DNA of 47,271 nt from Bacteroidota bacterium. Lineage in GTDB: Bacteria > Bacteroidota > Bacteroidia > Chitinophagales > Chitinophagaceae. Shown here piece by piece: positions 1 through 10,034 of this stretch (position 1 is its first letter; the number at the start of each line of letters is the position of its first letter). Below the pieces are notes generated by a model. The model saw only the letters and a list, made by a program, of their open reading frames with translations, searched no databases and was not told where the DNA came from. The stretch lies in NCBI GenBank assembly GCA_005884665.1, contig VBAT01000023.1, positions 95,811 through 143,081 of the forward strand, in the 5' to 3' direction. A program made the translations under genes and the position numbers.

Positions 1-2165
1 GCTATCAATACAAGCTTTAAAAAGTCTTTTGAAATAAGCACCAATAGTTGTTGCAGGGTTGCGCCCAGCACCTTGCGGATACCGATCTCCCTGAAACGCT
101 TTTCTATAGTGAACGAGGCCAGCCCTGCCAGGCCGATACAACAGATGAAAATAGCCAGTCCGCCAAATATGTTGGTGATCTTACTGATCAGTTCCTCTGT
201 CAGGAATTTCCTGTTGAATTCCTGGTCGACGAATTTATAATCGAAGGGATAAGCTGGGTTATATTTCTTAAAGATATCTTCAATTGGTTGCAGGGCCTGT
301 TGAGGTTTGATGGAAGAAGCCAGCCGGATATTGATCGAATTCGAGTTATTCGGATCAAAATAAACCAGCATCGGGTCGACGGCTTTGAACGGCGATTCCA
401 TAATTATATTACTTGTGACGCCAATAACAGTGTATTTGTTACTGCCATAGCGTAATTGAGTTCCGATGGGGTTTTTCAGGTTCATGGTTTTAACGGCAGC
501 TTCATTGATCAACATGTTGGCGGAATCGGCTGGCAGGCCGGAAAAATCTTTGCCCTGGAGGACCTTTACACCCATCGTTTTTGTGTAATCAACATCGGTG
601 GTCATGCTGGTAACGATCAGCTCAGCACCCGCTGGTTTCCCATCCCAATCCGGGGCCGGTGCTTTCCACCATACTTCTGTGATTGGAGAAAACGACCGGT
701 TCACCGAGGTGATGATGCCGGTCTTCATCAACTCGTCCCTGATGACCGAGAAATTTTTTTGCGTTTCCGGCGATGCTGGGATCATTATAAGATTATCCGG
801 GATATAACCGATATCCCTGCTGCGGATATGTTTTATCTGCTGGTAGATTATTATAGTGGCTGAAATAAGCAAGATGGAGATGGCAAACTGCCCAACTACG
901 AGAATATGTCTTGGCAGCGCGGTTTTCCAGCCCGGAAGAAATGTGCCTTTCAAAACTTTGACCGGGCTAAACGATGAAAGATAAAGGGCAGGATAACTGC
1001 CGGCGACGATGCCGGTAAAAAGTACCAGGCTGAGAGAAGCTATCCAGAAAGCAGGTTGTGTAATGTCCAACGAAAGGTGTTTATCCACCAGGCTGTTGAA
1101 AGCAGGAAGCAATAACAGGACAGCGATAACCGACAAAACAAACGCAAATAAAGAAAGGATAATGGATTCTGAGAAAAACTGCAAAATAAGTTGCTTCTTG
1201 CCCGATCCAAGTGTTTTCCGTACACCGACTTCCCGGGCTCTTTTTTCTGAACGTGCAGTCGAGAGGTTCATGAAGTTGACACAGGCGATGACAAGGATAA
1301 TGATGGCGATAATGCTGAAGAGCCTGACATATTCTATCATTCCGCCGGTGTTCTTTCCGTCCTTGAACTCACTTTCCAGCCGCCATTTGCTCATGGGGAA
1401 AGCGAAATAAGTGCTTATTTTTTTATCTCCGGGATCATGCGAATATTTTATTTCATTGATACTTTTTTCCAGGAGCTTCAGATCGGTCCCGGGTTTAGGT
1501 TGCACAAATACATCCCAGGATGAATTTTGCCAGTTGGTCATTGCCTTACTGAGATAGTTACCGGAATAATTGAACGAGTTTACAAAATCGAATTGAAAGC
1601 TTGAGTTCCCCGGGATGTCTTTAACTATGGCCGTCACTTTTGCATCGTACTCATTGTCTACTTTTATGATCTTGTTTATAGGATCATCTTTTCCAAAAAG
1701 GGCTGTTGCTGTAGATTCGGTCAATACAATCGAATAGGCATCCGGGAGCGCCGAAGCGGGATTTCCCGTTACAAATTTCCAGGTGAACATGTCAAAAAAA
1801 TGTTCGCTTACCGTATAGCCTTCTTTTTTCAGTTTCAAATCGCCGTATGTAAGAATGTGCGGCTGACGATGAGTAGTTACCACCGCGTTCTTTACCTGCG
1901 GGAGCTTTTCCTGTATTGTTTTTGCCAGCGGCAACACCATGTTTTGGTCGGTAAATACCTGGTTGTTAAAATCGCGGTTGGCCATTACCCGGTAGATGTC
2001 CTTATAGTTGGAGTGAAATTTGTCGTAAGTCAGTTCATCCTGTACCCATAAGGCGATTAACAATGTGCAAGTAATGCCAATTGTAAGACCAAGCAGGTTG
2101 GTTAAAGAAAATCCTTTGTTACGGGATAAATTTCTCCAGGCGATCTTGATATAGTTTCTTATCAT
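1..2165 (-). CDS. P1: FtsX/MacB-like ABC transporter permease (3' end outside window)
   Basis: Inner-membrane permease of the MacB/FtsX export family, read by translating the reverse strand from the ATG at 2165. About 721 codons are visible, and the C-terminal part (TM7, TM8 and the tail) lies beyond the left edge. Order: TM1 near residues 20-40, a first periplasmic domain, FtsX1 with coupling motif RAREVGVRKTLGS, TM5, a second periplasmic domain, then FtsX2 with RFREIGIRKVLGA. The second periplasmic domain carries SNIIMESPFKAVDP instead of the usual DFHFxSLHxPIxP. P5 shares this variant, so P1 and P5 look like sister copies. The sequence stops in the TM7 segment (KDFLKLVLIA). Family membership is clear; the substrate is unknown. 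It is the most distal visible copy from the ATPase. Confidence 0.93.
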   Translation of the reverse strand, partial: MIRNYIKIAWRNLSRNKGFSLTNLLGLTIGITCTLLIALWVQDELTYDKFHSNYKDIYRVMANRDFNNQVFTDQNMVLPLAKTIQEKLPQVKNAVVTTHRQPHILTYGDLKLKKEGYTVSEHFFDMFTWKFVTGNPASALPDAYSIVLTESTATALFGKDDPINKIIKVDNEYDAKVTAIVKDIPGNSSFQFDFVNSFNYSGNYLSKAMTNWQNSSWDVFVQPKPGTDLKLLEKSINEIKYSHDPGDKKISTYFAFPMSKWRLESEFKDGKNTGGMIEYVRLFSIIAIIILVIACVNFMNLSTARSEKRAREVGVRKTLGSGKKQLILQFFSESIILSLFAFVLSVIAVLLLLPAFNSLVDKHLSLDITQPAFWIASLSLVLFTGIVAGSYPALYLSSFSPVKVLKGTFLPGWKTALPRHILVVGQFAISILLISATIIIYQQIKHIRSRDIGYIPDNLIMIPASPETQKNFSVIRDELMKTGIITSVNRSFSPITEVWWKAPAPDWDGKPAGAELIVTSMTTDVDYTKTMGVKVLQGKDFSGLPADSANMLINEAAVKTMNLKNPIGTQLRYGSNKYTVIGVTSNIIMESPFKAVDPMLVYFDPNNSNSINIRLASSIKPQQALQPIEDIFKKYNPAYPFDYKFVDQEFNRKFLTEELISKITNIFGGLAIFICCIGLAGLASFTIEKRFREIGIRKVLGATLQQLLVLISKDFLKLVLI

Positions 2166-2305
2166 GGATGTCTTTTTAACGTGAATGGTCAATGGTGAAT
2201 GGTGAATGGACCCTAAATCTTTGACGCTTTTCAAATGTCACGCTACGCTCTAAACTTTAAACTCTCACAATTCATAATTCTTAATTCTAAATTCATAATT
2301 GAAGT
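2166..2305. repeat. P2-P1 spacer with phased heptamer arrays
   Basis: On the plus strand, 2181-2208 is four 7-bp words of the GTGAATG class in phase. 2248-2261 is CTCTAAA then CTTTAAA. 2266-2300 is five words of the CATAATT class in exact 7-bp phase, beginning CACAATT CATAATT. No hairpin terminator and no promoter were recognised. Confidence 0.75.
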
Positions 2306-4759
2306 TTACTCCGTTCGCAACGACTTCACCGGGTTAGCTATCGCCGCCTTGATAGCCTGGAAACTTACCGTTGCCAATGCAATCAGCAGCGCAACAATAC
2401 CTGCTATCACGAATGCTGTCCACCCGATATTTATCCTGAAAGCGAAATCCTGGAGCCACCTGTGTATACCCCAATAAGCAAGTGGAGCAGCAATGGCGAT
2501 TGAAATAAATACCAGGATCAAAAAATCCTTTGCCAACAGTGAAACTATGTTTGGTACGGAGGCGCCCAGTACTTTTCTTACTCCAATCTCTTTTATGCGT
2601 TTTTGAGCCGCGAAGGTTATCAGGCCCCAAAGACCCAGGCAGGAGATAAGCATTGCCAATCCCGAAAAAATCTTGAAAAGACCATATAATCTTGCTTCAT
2701 CCTTATATAAGGCATCCAGCCGTTGATCCAGGAAATTAAACTCAAATACCCCCGTTGGATAGGCTTTTTTATACGCCGCATTGATCCTGTTGATCGTAGT
2801 AGGAATATCACTGCCCGCAGCCAGTTTGATATTTAGCTTATCAGCGAAAGGCAGGAATTGAGTAACCAGGGTGGGCTTAATCGTTTCACGCAGTGAGCCG
2901 ATATTGAAATCAGCAACGACACCTACAATCTCCGCGGTCCATCCATTCATGCCGATCCAAAATCTTTTGCCGAGGGCTGCTTCCAAAGACGGAAATCCAA
3001 GTTCCTGCACCAGTTTTTCATTGACTACTGATTTGGCATAACGCTGTCCCGCCGGAACTGAGTTGGATACTGCACTCGTGTCTGAAATTGTAAAAAATCT
3101 TCCGGCTTTCAATTTCAAATTGTATAAGGAGCAGAACTTTTCATCGCTCATAATGGTAGTTACTGATTTCTGGTTCGGATCATCTTTACCGGTAATACTC
3201 ATAACCGTGCCCCAATGGATTTCATCTTCACCGCTGGGGGGACTTGTAGAAAAGGACCATTCTTTAATACCTGGGATGTTTGAAAGCTCATTACCCATCA
3301 ATAGTTTTTGCTGTGACTTTTCGCTGAATTCGACCGGCACAGTAACTATATTGTCCTTATCAAATCCCAGGTCTTTATGTTGCATGAAATCCATCTGTTT
3401 GCCAATCAACAATAAACCTATCAATAGGCAAACGGAAATAGTGAATTGGGTTATCACCAGCCCTTTCCGGAGTAACGAAGATTGTGGACTGGCGTTTACA
3501 GAGCCCGTTTTCAAAGTTGTTGCCGGCTGGAACCGCGTGATTATCCAGGCCGGGTAGATGCCAGCCAGGAATGCCGTTGCGAAGATCCCAAGCAATAGTG
3601 AAATGATAAGAGTTGGCGATTCCAGCGGATTAAATGCCATCTGTTTACCCGAAAGCTGGTTTATAGATGGCAGGGAAATTTTTACAATAAATCCGGCGAC
3701 TATCGCGGAAAATAAAACCAGCAGCAGTGCTTCGCTAAGAAATTGCGTGATCAGTTGAACTCTACCCGCGCCGATTGATTTCCGGATACCTATTTCTTTT
3801 GCACGACTGAGCGCCTGCGCGGTTGACAGGTTGACAAAGTTGATGCAGGCTAATATCAATACTGCTAAACCAATAGCTCCGAAGAACCAAAGCCAGGTTG
3901 TATTGATCGCTTTTACCCATTGGCCACCTCCCGCATATTTGGAATTAAAATGAATATCGCGCAAAGGCTGAAGCTCGGCTTCTTCGCGGTGTTCTTTGCC
4001 TGCCCATTTTTGATTGTTGGCAAACCTGTCATAGATACTTTGTATCGCACTGGTAAGACCAGTTCCTGGTTTGCTGCCTTTTGGCAATACGATGAAAGTT
4101 GACCCTCCTGAGACAGAGCCATAATGCGTGGTACTGGTATGCAGGAAATCCTCATTATCGGCAAACGAAAGCAACATGGAGGCCGGTAAATGTGTATTGC
4201 CGGGAAAATCCTTTATCAATGCACCAACGGTTATAGGAAATTTGTTATTGTACGTAAAAGTTTTCCCGATGGGATCTTCATTGCCGAAAAATTTTTTGGC
4301 CGTGGTTTCCGTCAACACTGCCTGGTAAGGTTTGCGCAGGGCTTCATAGGCATTGCCTTCTATGACCTTTACATCAAATACATCGATGAATTCGGGGTCA
4401 GTCATCATCACATTGTCCTGTTTGAATCTCTTCAATGGCGTTATTTCAATGATCGATTCAAACGGGTGATGGACCTTGGTCACATATTCCAAACCTGGAA
4501 CATCTTTCCTAACCTGGTCAGCAAGGGGGAACGGAGTAGAAAAATGAAAGTTCTTCTTTCCAAAATCTATCCAGACCTGGTTGATCCGGTAGGTACGATC
4601 CGCTTTTGATTCATAACTGTCAAAACTAAGTTCATGCTTTATGAACAAACCGATAAGCAGGCATACCGAAATGCCCAGGGTTAATCCCAGCACATGCAGG
4701 AAAGTGGTCAGTCTTTGCCGCTTGAACCGGCGGAGAATAAAAGGGATGTTTTTTATCAT
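2306..4759 (-). CDS. P2: FtsX/MacB-like ABC transporter permease, atypical N-terminus
   Basis: Complete 817-residue permease: TM1 about 20-41, periplasmic domain about 42-285, TM2 287-307, coupling motif RAKEIGIRKSIGA at 319-331, TM3 and TM4 up to about 408, TM5 433-453, second periplasmic domain to about 690, and TM6-TM8 with motif RIKEIGVRKVLGA. Eight helices form two FtsX halves and there is no ATPase domain, so it needs a separate one, presumably the product of 30380-31057. Its start (MIKNIPFILRRFKRQRLTTF) lacks the AxRN segment found near the N-terminus of the other copies, so it is the most divergent there. It ends in NPVKSLRTE. Substrate unknown. Confidence 0.95.
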   Translation of the reverse strand: MIKNIPFILRRFKRQRLTTFLHVLGLTLGISVCLLIGLFIKHELSFDSYESKADRTYRINQVWIDFGKKNFHFSTPFPLADQVRKDVPGLEYVTKVHHPFESIIEITPLKRFKQDNVMMTDPEFIDVFDVKVIEGNAYEALRKPYQAVLTETTAKKFFGNEDPIGKTFTYNNKFPITVGALIKDFPGNTHLPASMLLSFADNEDFLHTSTTHYGSVSGGSTFIVLPKGSKPGTGLTSAIQSIYDRFANNQKWAGKEHREEAELQPLRDIHFNSKYAGGGQWVKAINTTWLWFFGAIGLAVLILACINFVNLSTAQALSRAKEIGIRKSIGAGRVQLITQFLSEALLLVLFSAIVAGFIVKISLPSINQLSGKQMAFNPLESPTLIISLLLGIFATAFLAGIYPAWIITRFQPATTLKTGSVNASPQSSLLRKGLVITQFTISVCLLIGLLLIGKQMDFMQHKDLGFDKDNIVTVPVEFSEKSQQKLLMGNELSNIPGIKEWSFSTSPPSGEDEIHWGTVMSITGKDDPNQKSVTTIMSDEKFCSLYNLKLKAGRFFTISDTSAVSNSVPAGQRYAKSVVNEKLVQELGFPSLEAALGKRFWIGMNGWTAEIVGVVADFNIGSLRETIKPTLVTQFLPFADKLNIKLAAGSDIPTTINRINAAYKKAYPTGVFEFNFLDQRLDALYKDEARLYGLFKIFSGLAMLISCLGLWGLITFAAQKRIKEIGVRKVLGASVPNIVSLLAKDFLILVFISIAIAAPLAYWGIHRWLQDFAFRINIGWTAFVIAGIVALLIALATVSFQAIKAAIANPVKSLRTE

Positions 4760-4936
4760 GACTGTCTTTTTTGTGAATTGTCTTGCTTCGCTACGCTCGC
4801 AATGACGGTCAGTTAGAAATAGGTAACGAGCAATAAATAACTTTCAATGTTCCACGCCACACTCTAAACCACATTCATAATTCGTTTGCTTCTTACTTCC
4901 TCCTTCGCTTCGCTCGGAGTCGCAGTCGCAATGACG
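4760..4936. repeat. P3-P2 spacer with two dispersed-repeat copies
   Basis: 4783-4806 is a copy of the dispersed repeat (reverse strand core CATTGCGAGCGAAGCGAAGC, here with one change). 4903-4935 is a longer variant with about ten extra bases in the middle. Fragments of the CTCTAAA and CATAATT heptamer classes lie between them. The stretch around the first copy is nearly the same as the one at 25095-25134. Confidence 0.7.
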
Positions 4937-7360
4937 TCATTCTGTTCGCAACGACTTCACAGGATTAGCGATCGCCGCTTTTATCGCCTGGAAGCTTACA
5001 GTGATCAAAGCCACAAGCAAAGCAGCCAGCCCGGCCAGCACGAAAATCCACCAGCTGATATTGATCTTATAGGCAAAATCCTGTAACCATTTATTCATGG
5101 CCCACCAGGCGATCGGCGATGCAACAAGCAACGATACGATCACCAACTGGATAAAGCTCTTTGAAAGCAATACCATAATTCCTCCTGTACTTGCTCCCAG
5201 AACTTTGCGTATACCGATTTCCTTTACTCTCTGTTCGGCGCTGAACGCTGCAAGCCCGAATAACCCCATGCATCCTATCAAAATAGCCATGGCAGTAAAG
5301 ATCCAAAGCAGCTCCGCCAATTTTTCTTCGCTTTTATACATCTGTGCGTAGCTCTCATCCATAAATTGGTAGTCGAGCGGATAGGAGGGAACAAACTTTG
5401 CCCAAGTGTCTTTGATATATGCCAGCGTACTTTTAATGCCGGCGGTTTTTAGCTTTATTGCAACTTTATAAGTAACCTGTGGATAGAGCTGAATTACGGA
5501 AGCAGTCACTTTTTCGTGAAGGCTCTTGTAGTGAAAATCCTGGATAACACCGATTACTTTCCCCTTTTTTACCCGGTTCAAAGTATCTTTCGGTTCCCAT
5601 TCAGGCCAGCTTATCGATTGGCCGATGGCTTTCTCCGGACTACCAAACCCGAATTCATTTACCGCGGTCTCATTGATGATAAATGCCTCACGAACATCTG
5701 TCGCCATATCTTTTGAAAAATCCCTGCCTGCAATGATCTTTAGTCCAAGTGTCTTTACATAGTCTTCGTCGCCGATAAAGACATTTGCGCTATGATCCTT
5801 CTTTTCATTGCCAACCAACACTCCGTCGCCGGCATATGCATCGCCTGGAAGACCATACCCTGAGGTTAGTGATACAATACCGGCAGATTTTCTTAATTCT
5901 GTCTTAAAGGCTTCCAGTGTTTGCGGGTTTTGTTCAAGACTGTCTCTTACCTGGAAAGAAACTACCTGTTCCCTGTCAAAACCAAGATCCGTATTGTTGA
6001 GGTATTGAGTTTGCCGGTAAACGATCATCGTGGAAACGATCAATAATATGGAAAGGCTAAACTGTACAACGACCAGGGCTTTTCTTAGCAATGCACCACC
6101 GGTTCCCAGGGAAGACGGCTTTATGCTCTTTAAAACTTTTACTGGTTGAAAACCTGAAAGGACCATTGCTGGGTAAGCACCGGCAAGCAAGCCGACCAGT
6201 AATCCGCCCAACAGGAGGATCAGGGCCAGCAAAGGATTGGCAAGTGGGTTAAAAGAAATTGTTTTTCCAGTAAACTGGTTCAACAAAGGGACAACCAATA
6301 TCGTTACCATCGTCGCGATGATCACGGAAAAAACTGACAGTAAAATGGTTTCGCCGATGAATTGAAGAACCAATTGCCTGCGCCCCGCCCCGACTACTTT
6401 CCTAACACCAATTTCTTTCGCACGCCGGAATGACCTGGCTGTAGCAAGATTTATGAAATTAAAACATGCGATCAGGAGCACGAAGACTGCAATAATTGTC
6501 AATGCCCGTACATATGTATCGTTTCCCCGAATAGCATTATCATAAATAAAATTGGAAGACTGAAGGTGAATATTTTTTAATGGTTGAAAAAACGGAAGGA
6601 AGCTTGAACCATCGGTCAGCGTCGGGTGAATTTTCTTCTTAACATAAGACTGGAACTTGTCTTGCAACTGGCCTATATTGGCGCCGGGCTTAAGTTTTAC
6701 ATATGTATAGAACTGGTTCCATGTCCATTTTTCCATTCTTTCTTTTGAAATGCCGGTAGAGGGAAGAGACATCAGGTAATGGAAGTCAAGATGAAAATGA
6801 CCCGGTAACCTGGCAAGAACACCGGTGACATTAAAATCTCCTTTGTCTATTTTAATTGTCTTACCAATAGGATTGCTTTCTCCAAAATATTTTTTGGCGA
6901 GATCTTCCGAAAGAACAATTGTCGACGGTGACACCAGAGCCGAGTTTGCATCTCCTGCAACCAGTTTGAGCGGGAATATTCTGAAGAAAGAAGATTCGAC
7001 AAACCATCCTTTTTCTTCATAACCTTTTTTATCACCATTTTCCATAAGAAACCGGTCGCGGAGCATCAGGATGCGAAGAGTAGTGTCTACCTCCGGGTAT
7101 TGTTGTTGAAGAAAACTCGCAAAGGCAGGTGGGGTCGGAGCCATCAAGGTCGTAGTGTTATCGCTTGTTCTCTCATCATAGATACGGTATACGTTTTCGC
7201 CACCCGGGATATTTCTATCATACTGCCATTCGTCCCAAACGAATAACCCAATCACAAGGCAGCCAGTGACACCAATTGCCAGGCTGGCTATATTGATAAG
7301 CGAAAAACCTTTGTAACGAAGCAGGTTCCTGATGGCGGTTTTTAAATAATTTTTAAACAT
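4937..7360 (-). CDS. P3: FtsX/MacB-like ABC transporter permease
   Basis: Complete 807-residue double-FtsX permease without an ATPase domain. It starts MFKNYLKTAIRNLLRYKG, then TM1. The first FtsX half reads CFNFINLATARS followed by coupling motif RAKEIGVRKVVGA; the second reads CMGLFGLAAFSAEQ followed by RVKEIGIRKVLGA. Its second periplasmic domain has FHYKSLHEKVTA at the family's conserved site. After TM1 it carries WDEWQYDR, unlike the ELSYD of most copies. The tail is NPVKSLRTE. The gap to the next permease upstream (P4) is only 78 bp, which supports co-transcription. Likely role is ATP-driven export or extraction of an envelope-active compound; the substrate cannot be read from the sequence. 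Confidence 0.95.
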   Translation of the reverse strand: MFKNYLKTAIRNLLRYKGFSLINIASLAIGVTGCLVIGLFVWDEWQYDRNIPGGENVYRIYDERTSDNTTTLMAPTPPAFASFLQQQYPEVDTTLRILMLRDRFLMENGDKKGYEEKGWFVESSFFRIFPLKLVAGDANSALVSPSTIVLSEDLAKKYFGESNPIGKTIKIDKGDFNVTGVLARLPGHFHLDFHYLMSLPSTGISKERMEKWTWNQFYTYVKLKPGANIGQLQDKFQSYVKKKIHPTLTDGSSFLPFFQPLKNIHLQSSNFIYDNAIRGNDTYVRALTIIAVFVLLIACFNFINLATARSFRRAKEIGVRKVVGAGRRQLVLQFIGETILLSVFSVIIATMVTILVVPLLNQFTGKTISFNPLANPLLALILLLGGLLVGLLAGAYPAMVLSGFQPVKVLKSIKPSSLGTGGALLRKALVVVQFSLSILLIVSTMIVYRQTQYLNNTDLGFDREQVVSFQVRDSLEQNPQTLEAFKTELRKSAGIVSLTSGYGLPGDAYAGDGVLVGNEKKDHSANVFIGDEDYVKTLGLKIIAGRDFSKDMATDVREAFIINETAVNEFGFGSPEKAIGQSISWPEWEPKDTLNRVKKGKVIGVIQDFHYKSLHEKVTASVIQLYPQVTYKVAIKLKTAGIKSTLAYIKDTWAKFVPSYPLDYQFMDESYAQMYKSEEKLAELLWIFTAMAILIGCMGLFGLAAFSAEQRVKEIGIRKVLGASTGGIMVLLSKSFIQLVIVSLLVASPIAWWAMNKWLQDFAYKINISWWIFVLAGLAALLVALITVSFQAIKAAIANPVKSLRTE

Positions 7361-7438
7361 GATTGTCTGTTTTGTTGTGAGTGTCCTGCGTCACTCCGCT
7401 TGGAGCCGCAGTCGCAATGATGTTATTCCTGGGTTACT
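7361..7438. repeat. P4-P3 short spacer with diverged dispersed repeat
   Basis: 7392-7422 is a diverged long variant of the dispersed repeat also seen at 4903-4935 and 12535-12568. No clear heptamer array is present in this 78-bp spacer. Confidence 0.55.
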
Positions 7439-9889
7439 TCACTCCGTTCGCAACGACTTCACCGGATTGGCAATCGCCGCTTTTATCGCCTGGAAGCTGA
7501 TCGTGAGCAGCGCAATAAGCAGGGCAATGCCCGCTGTTGCTGCAAATACTACCCATCCGATATTTGCTTTGTAGGCAAAATCCTGCAGCCATTTATTCAT
7601 CGCCCACCAGGCAACAGGTGATGCGATGACAACGGCGATCAAAACCAGTTTTAAAAACTCTTTGGAAAGTAAACCGACAATATTTCCAACACTGGCACCG
7701 AGCACTTTTCTTATCCCGATCTCTTTGGTACGTTGTTCAGCGCTAAACGTTGCCAGTCCAAATAACCCCAGGCAGGATATCAGGATGGCAATTACCGTGA
7801 AATAGCCTACGATGGATGACAGGCGATTCTCCGCCCTGTAATTCTTTTGAAAATCTTCATCCAGGAAGCTATATTCGAAAGGTTCGCTCGGATCGAATTT
7901 ATGCCAGCTCGTTTCTATCGATTTCAGCAACGGCGAAACATCCGCTGCCTTTGCATGAACGATCAAATAGTTGTAATAGGGTTGATTGTTAAGTTGGAAA
8001 CAGTAGGGCTCAATAGGTACATGTAAATCCTGGAAATGAAAGTCTTTGACTACTCCTACGATCGTGAAAGTGTAGGTCTCACCCCTCCAGTCAAAATGAA
8101 CATTATGGCCCACTGCTTTTTCGGGTGAGCCAAACCCGATCTTCCTGATAGCCGCTTCATTCATCACAAGGCGTCTGTTGGTATCTGCGGGAAATTGTTC
8201 TGAAAATAACCGCCCTGCGATCGGTTTTATATCCAGTGTCTGAAGGAGTGATTCGTCAACGATATTTGTATGTACAAGCTGCGCATCGTTTACGGTTTTG
8301 CCTTCCATGTACAAACCAAAATCACTTGGATTGAGAATGCCCGGGTAGTAAAACGCAGCACCCGTTCCCTTTACCTGGCTATTGTTCCTGATATCTGATT
8401 TCAGGGATGTATAGATATTCTTGGCATTGGCGCTTCGCAGAGGAATGACGATCTGTTGGTCTTTGGCAAAACCAAGGTCTTTGGTCCGCATATACTTCAT
8501 CTGGTTATTAATGATCACCGATGCAACAATAAGTATGACCGAGATGACAAACTGGAACACGACCAGTACTTTTCGAAGTGATACAGCTGCCAGGGAATTG
8601 CTGATCCTTCCTTTCAAAACTTTAACCGGTTGAAACGATGACAAATAAAACGCAGGGTAGCTCCCGGCTAATAATCCGGTGAGAACTGCCAATACAAAGA
8701 ATCCAGCCAGGAAAAGCCGATGTTGTTCAAAGGAAAATGAAATTTCTTTTCCTGAAATGGCTGCAAATCCAGGCAACAATAATCGCGTAAAGACCAGCGC
8801 CAGCACAAATGCGATCATTGATAACAGCACTGATTCTCCGAGGAACTGGCGGACCAGGGATTTTTTTTCTGCGCCCAATACTTTCCTGACACCCACTTCG
8901 GCAGATCGTTTGGAGGAGCGTGCCGTTGAAAGGTTCATAAAATTGATACAGGCAATGAGCAGGGTAAATACGGCAATGCAGGCAAGTATATACAAATACG
9001 TTACACTACCAACTGCAGAAATATCACTCGGCATGCCTGCCCGTAGATGCATATCCCGTACGGGAATGAGAAATTGTTTTTTGTAAAACCCGGATTTCCG
9101 CAATCCATCACCGATATATTTGTCGACAAAGGCAGGAAATTTAGATTCAAGGTTTTTTGCACTTGCACCTGGTTGCAGCAGGAAGAAAGTATGGAACATA
9201 TTGTTGCTCACCATATCGGTTTGCCGGTTCATAAACTGTTCGATACCACCTCCTCTAACCGAAAGAAAGAATCTCGCATCGATCTGTGAAGGTTTTTTAA
9301 CTGGCCTGAAAACTCCTGTTACAACGAAATTGGTGTCGCCGTTTGTATTGCTGCTGATGCGGATTATTTTGTTCAAAGCCGGCTCATGACCGAAAAGTCT
9401 TTGAGCGATCTCTTCGCTCAAAACGACTGTGTTGGCATTATCCAGGCTTGTAGCAGCATTGCCTTCGATAAAATCGTAGTTAAACATCCGGAAGAAAGTT
9501 GAATCGGCCATAAATCCCTTGTCTTCATAAAATGAACGTAGCGGACCATTGTCTTCTTTATATTGCAAGAGAGTCTTATCTTCCGCGAACAGCGCCATGA
9601 TCCTGGCAGTCTGCCTGATCTCCGGGAATTCCTGCTTCATTTCATATGCCATAGGGGCGGGGGTATTAGGTGTTCTTTCTTCTTTTCCCTGCTTGACAAA
9701 AATGGTTCCCAGCTGATAAAGCTGTTTTATATTCTTGTGATACCTGTCATATCCTGACTCGTAGTTGATGTATAAAGCGATCAGCATACAACAAGTCAAC
9801 CCTATGGACAAACCAAATACGTTGATGAAAGAAAATATTTTATTCTTCATCAGGTTTCTCCACGCAACTTTTAGATAGTTCTTTATCAT
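7439..9889 (-). CDS. P4: FtsX/MacB-like ABC transporter permease
   Basis: Complete 816-residue permease with TM1 at about 19-41 (FSFINVFGLSIGLTCCMLIA), two large periplasmic domains and two FtsX halves. Coupling motifs are RSAEVGVRKVLGA and RTKEIGIRKVLGA. The first departs from the RAKE or RARE of most copies but keeps the E-x-G-x-R-K core. The second periplasmic domain carries HFQDLHVPIEP. The first FtsX half has ACINFMNLSTARS. It ends NPVKSLRTE. The start at 9889 is supported by alignment with the other copies (MIKNYLKVAWRNL). No frame damage was seen. Substrate unknown. Confidence 0.95.
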   Translation of the reverse strand: MIKNYLKVAWRNLMKNKIFSFINVFGLSIGLTCCMLIALYINYESGYDRYHKNIKQLYQLGTIFVKQGKEERTPNTPAPMAYEMKQEFPEIRQTARIMALFAEDKTLLQYKEDNGPLRSFYEDKGFMADSTFFRMFNYDFIEGNAATSLDNANTVVLSEEIAQRLFGHEPALNKIIRISSNTNGDTNFVVTGVFRPVKKPSQIDARFFLSVRGGGIEQFMNRQTDMVSNNMFHTFFLLQPGASAKNLESKFPAFVDKYIGDGLRKSGFYKKQFLIPVRDMHLRAGMPSDISAVGSVTYLYILACIAVFTLLIACINFMNLSTARSSKRSAEVGVRKVLGAEKKSLVRQFLGESVLLSMIAFVLALVFTRLLLPGFAAISGKEISFSFEQHRLFLAGFFVLAVLTGLLAGSYPAFYLSSFQPVKVLKGRISNSLAAVSLRKVLVVFQFVISVILIVASVIINNQMKYMRTKDLGFAKDQQIVIPLRSANAKNIYTSLKSDIRNNSQVKGTGAAFYYPGILNPSDFGLYMEGKTVNDAQLVHTNIVDESLLQTLDIKPIAGRLFSEQFPADTNRRLVMNEAAIRKIGFGSPEKAVGHNVHFDWRGETYTFTIVGVVKDFHFQDLHVPIEPYCFQLNNQPYYNYLIVHAKAADVSPLLKSIETSWHKFDPSEPFEYSFLDEDFQKNYRAENRLSSIVGYFTVIAILISCLGLFGLATFSAEQRTKEIGIRKVLGASVGNIVGLLSKEFLKLVLIAVVIASPVAWWAMNKWLQDFAYKANIGWVVFAATAGIALLIALLTISFQAIKAAIANPVKSLRTE

Positions 9890-10034
9890 AATTAGTATTT
9901 TCTATACGTGAATGGTCAGTGGTGTCCCGATAGCTATCGGGAGGTGAATAGACTCTAAACCTTTGACGTTAACTCTTAACTTTTAACTTTTAATTCTAAA
10001 CTCGTCATTCATGATTCTTCATTCTGAGTTTGCT
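9890..10034. repeat. P5-P4 spacer: longest phased heptamer array plus palindrome
   Basis: 9925-9942 is the perfect 18-bp palindrome TCCCGATAGCTATCGGGA, lying inside a GTGAATG-class heptamer run. 9973-10028 is eight consecutive 7-bp words in exact phase, moving from the CTCTTAA class into the TTCATGA class. This is the clearest example of 7-bp periodicity in the window. Confidence 0.8.

Noticed and set aside
456-863. 135-codon plus-strand frame, and many like it opposite the permeases
   Set aside because: Antisense to conserved permease coding sequence, with no recognisable domain, so taken as shadow frames.
9890-10034. Possible CRISPR or CRISPR-like array in the spacers
   Set aside because: Words are 7 bp and contiguous, without unique spacers of 25-40 bp, and no cas gene is present.
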